20,014 nt of DNA, taken from a virus. The number at the start of each line of letters is the position of its first letter. Position 1 is the stretch's first letter. The notes under the pieces were generated by a model. That model had not been told where the DNA came from, searched no databases, and worked only from the letters and a program-made list of their open reading frames with translations. The position numbers and the translations under genes are program-made. Where the stretch lies: the IMG/VR virus record IMGVR_UViG_3300037153_000614, positions 1 through 20,014 of that record; one strand, 5' to 3'. Below, piece after piece: positions 19,847 to 20,014 of the stretch.

Positions 19847-19896
19847 CCTGACTTTTAATCAGGTGGTCGTTGGTTCGATCCCAACCGGGCTCACCA
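19847..19896 (+). pseudogene. tRNA-Lys(UUU) 3' fragment, right attachment site (attR)
   Basis: An anticodon arm with a TTT anticodon (stem CCTGA/TCAGG, loop CTTTTAA, 19847-19863) is followed by a variable loop, a perfect T-arm (GTTGG-TTCGATC-CCAAC, 19869-19885), the acceptor strand CGGGCTC and ACCA. No matching 5' acceptor (GAGCCCG) or D-arm lies upstream. This is thus the 3' half left by integration, with the intact tRNA rebuilt at the other end of the prophage. The identity of the att core probably runs from the anticodon loop to the 3' end. Confidence 0.85.
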
Positions 19897-20014
19897 AGCA
19901 AAATCAGTAACTTAGATGGAAATCTGCGAAGCGGCAAAAATCGATGCAGGGTACAAATATGGTCCAGCGGGCAACGCTTAGAGAGGCGATGCCTGGGCAG
20001 CTCTCCCTCCTGAT
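19897..20014. other. Presumed host chromosome flank
   Basis: Directly after the tRNA 3' end the sequence becomes less GC-rich and has no phage features. No gene can be supported. A short plus-strand frame starting at 19959 runs off the window edge, and a 21-codon one at 19916 is too short to call. Confidence 0.5.

Larger units (their letters stand above)
124..19896 (-). mobile_element. Prophage (early and packaging region, partial)
   Basis: The span from the IS boundary at the left to the tRNA-Lys fragment at the right carries a phage-type gene set: a P4-type integrase, an AlpA-like regulator, an O-like replication initiator, a DnaB helicase, a Dam-like methylase, and small and large terminase subunits. 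All genes are on the minus strand and mostly overlap by 4 bases. The right boundary is supported by a 3' tRNA fragment beside the integrase. The left boundary of the prophage is not in the window, because an IS630-type element sits there and morphogenesis genes (portal, capsid, tail) are not seen. An intact tRNA-Lys(UUU) would be expected at the far left end. Whether the prophage is functional cannot be judged. Confidence 0.9.

Noticed and set aside
19821-19896. Complete tRNA gene
   Set aside because: Only the anticodon arm to the 3' CCA is present. There is no 5' acceptor strand or D-arm upstream, so it is a fragment left by integration.
19916-19981. Short plus-strand frame (21 codons) in the host flank
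   Set aside because: Too short, with no ribosome binding site or family.

Overview
This window reads as most of the early and packaging region of an integrated temperate tailed phage (prophage) in a high-GC alphaproteobacterium. The host assignment is an inference from GC-rich composition, codon use, a CCA-encoding tRNA-Lys end, and resemblance of several small proteins to rhizobial or methylobacterial phage proteins. I could not run a database search. Essentially every gene lies on the minus strand, so the phage reads from right (about 19.7 kb) to left (about 0.1 kb). Fifteen gene junctions are 4-base ATGA or GTGA stop/start overlaps, which implies tightly coupled polycistronic expression.

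Right end (17.2-20.0 kb). The last ~120 bases are probably host flank. Next to them is a 50-base 3' fragment of a tRNA-Lys(UUU) gene with no 5' half, the usual scar of integration into a tRNA 3' end. It is followed by arm-type repeats, a good promoter and a P4-type (DUF4102) tyrosine integrase. An unknown 234-aa gene is coupled to the integrase stop codon. Next comes an AlpA-like winged-helix/excisionase-type regulator, then two small genes that contain an operator-like palindrome.

Replication block (12.9-17.0 kb). A lambda-O-like replication initiator carries an array of iteron-like palindromes inside its own gene, a candidate origin. It is followed by a GTGA-coupled DnaB-family helicase. 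An ATGA-coupled Dam-like D12 adenine methyltransferase follows, with an extra C-terminal DNA-binding-looking tail.

Middle block (5.5-12.9 kb). This is a run of small, mostly unrecognised genes. It includes a protein with four 18-bp palindromes phased at about 23 bp in its gene, a pair of AT-hook-like paralogues, a protein whose gene carries GTGAGTGACG repeats, an HGG-type cysteine protein, and a second complete tyrosine recombinase (XerC/D type) with a dif-like inverted repeat upstream. It also holds two ribbon-helix-helix proteins, small zinc-finger proteins, and a protein with an RNA polymerase alpha-CTD-like domain.

Late/packaging block (0.1-5.5 kb). It holds a scaffold-like acidic protein, two unknown genes, a beta-rich virion-like protein, terminase small subunit (with an N-terminal zinc ribbon), terminase large subunit, and two small genes. 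The leftmost 123 bases are the 3' end of an IS630-family insertion sequence, whose boundary falls on the last codon of the final small phage gene. Portal, capsid, tail and lysis genes are not in this window, and neither is a recognisable CI-type repressor.
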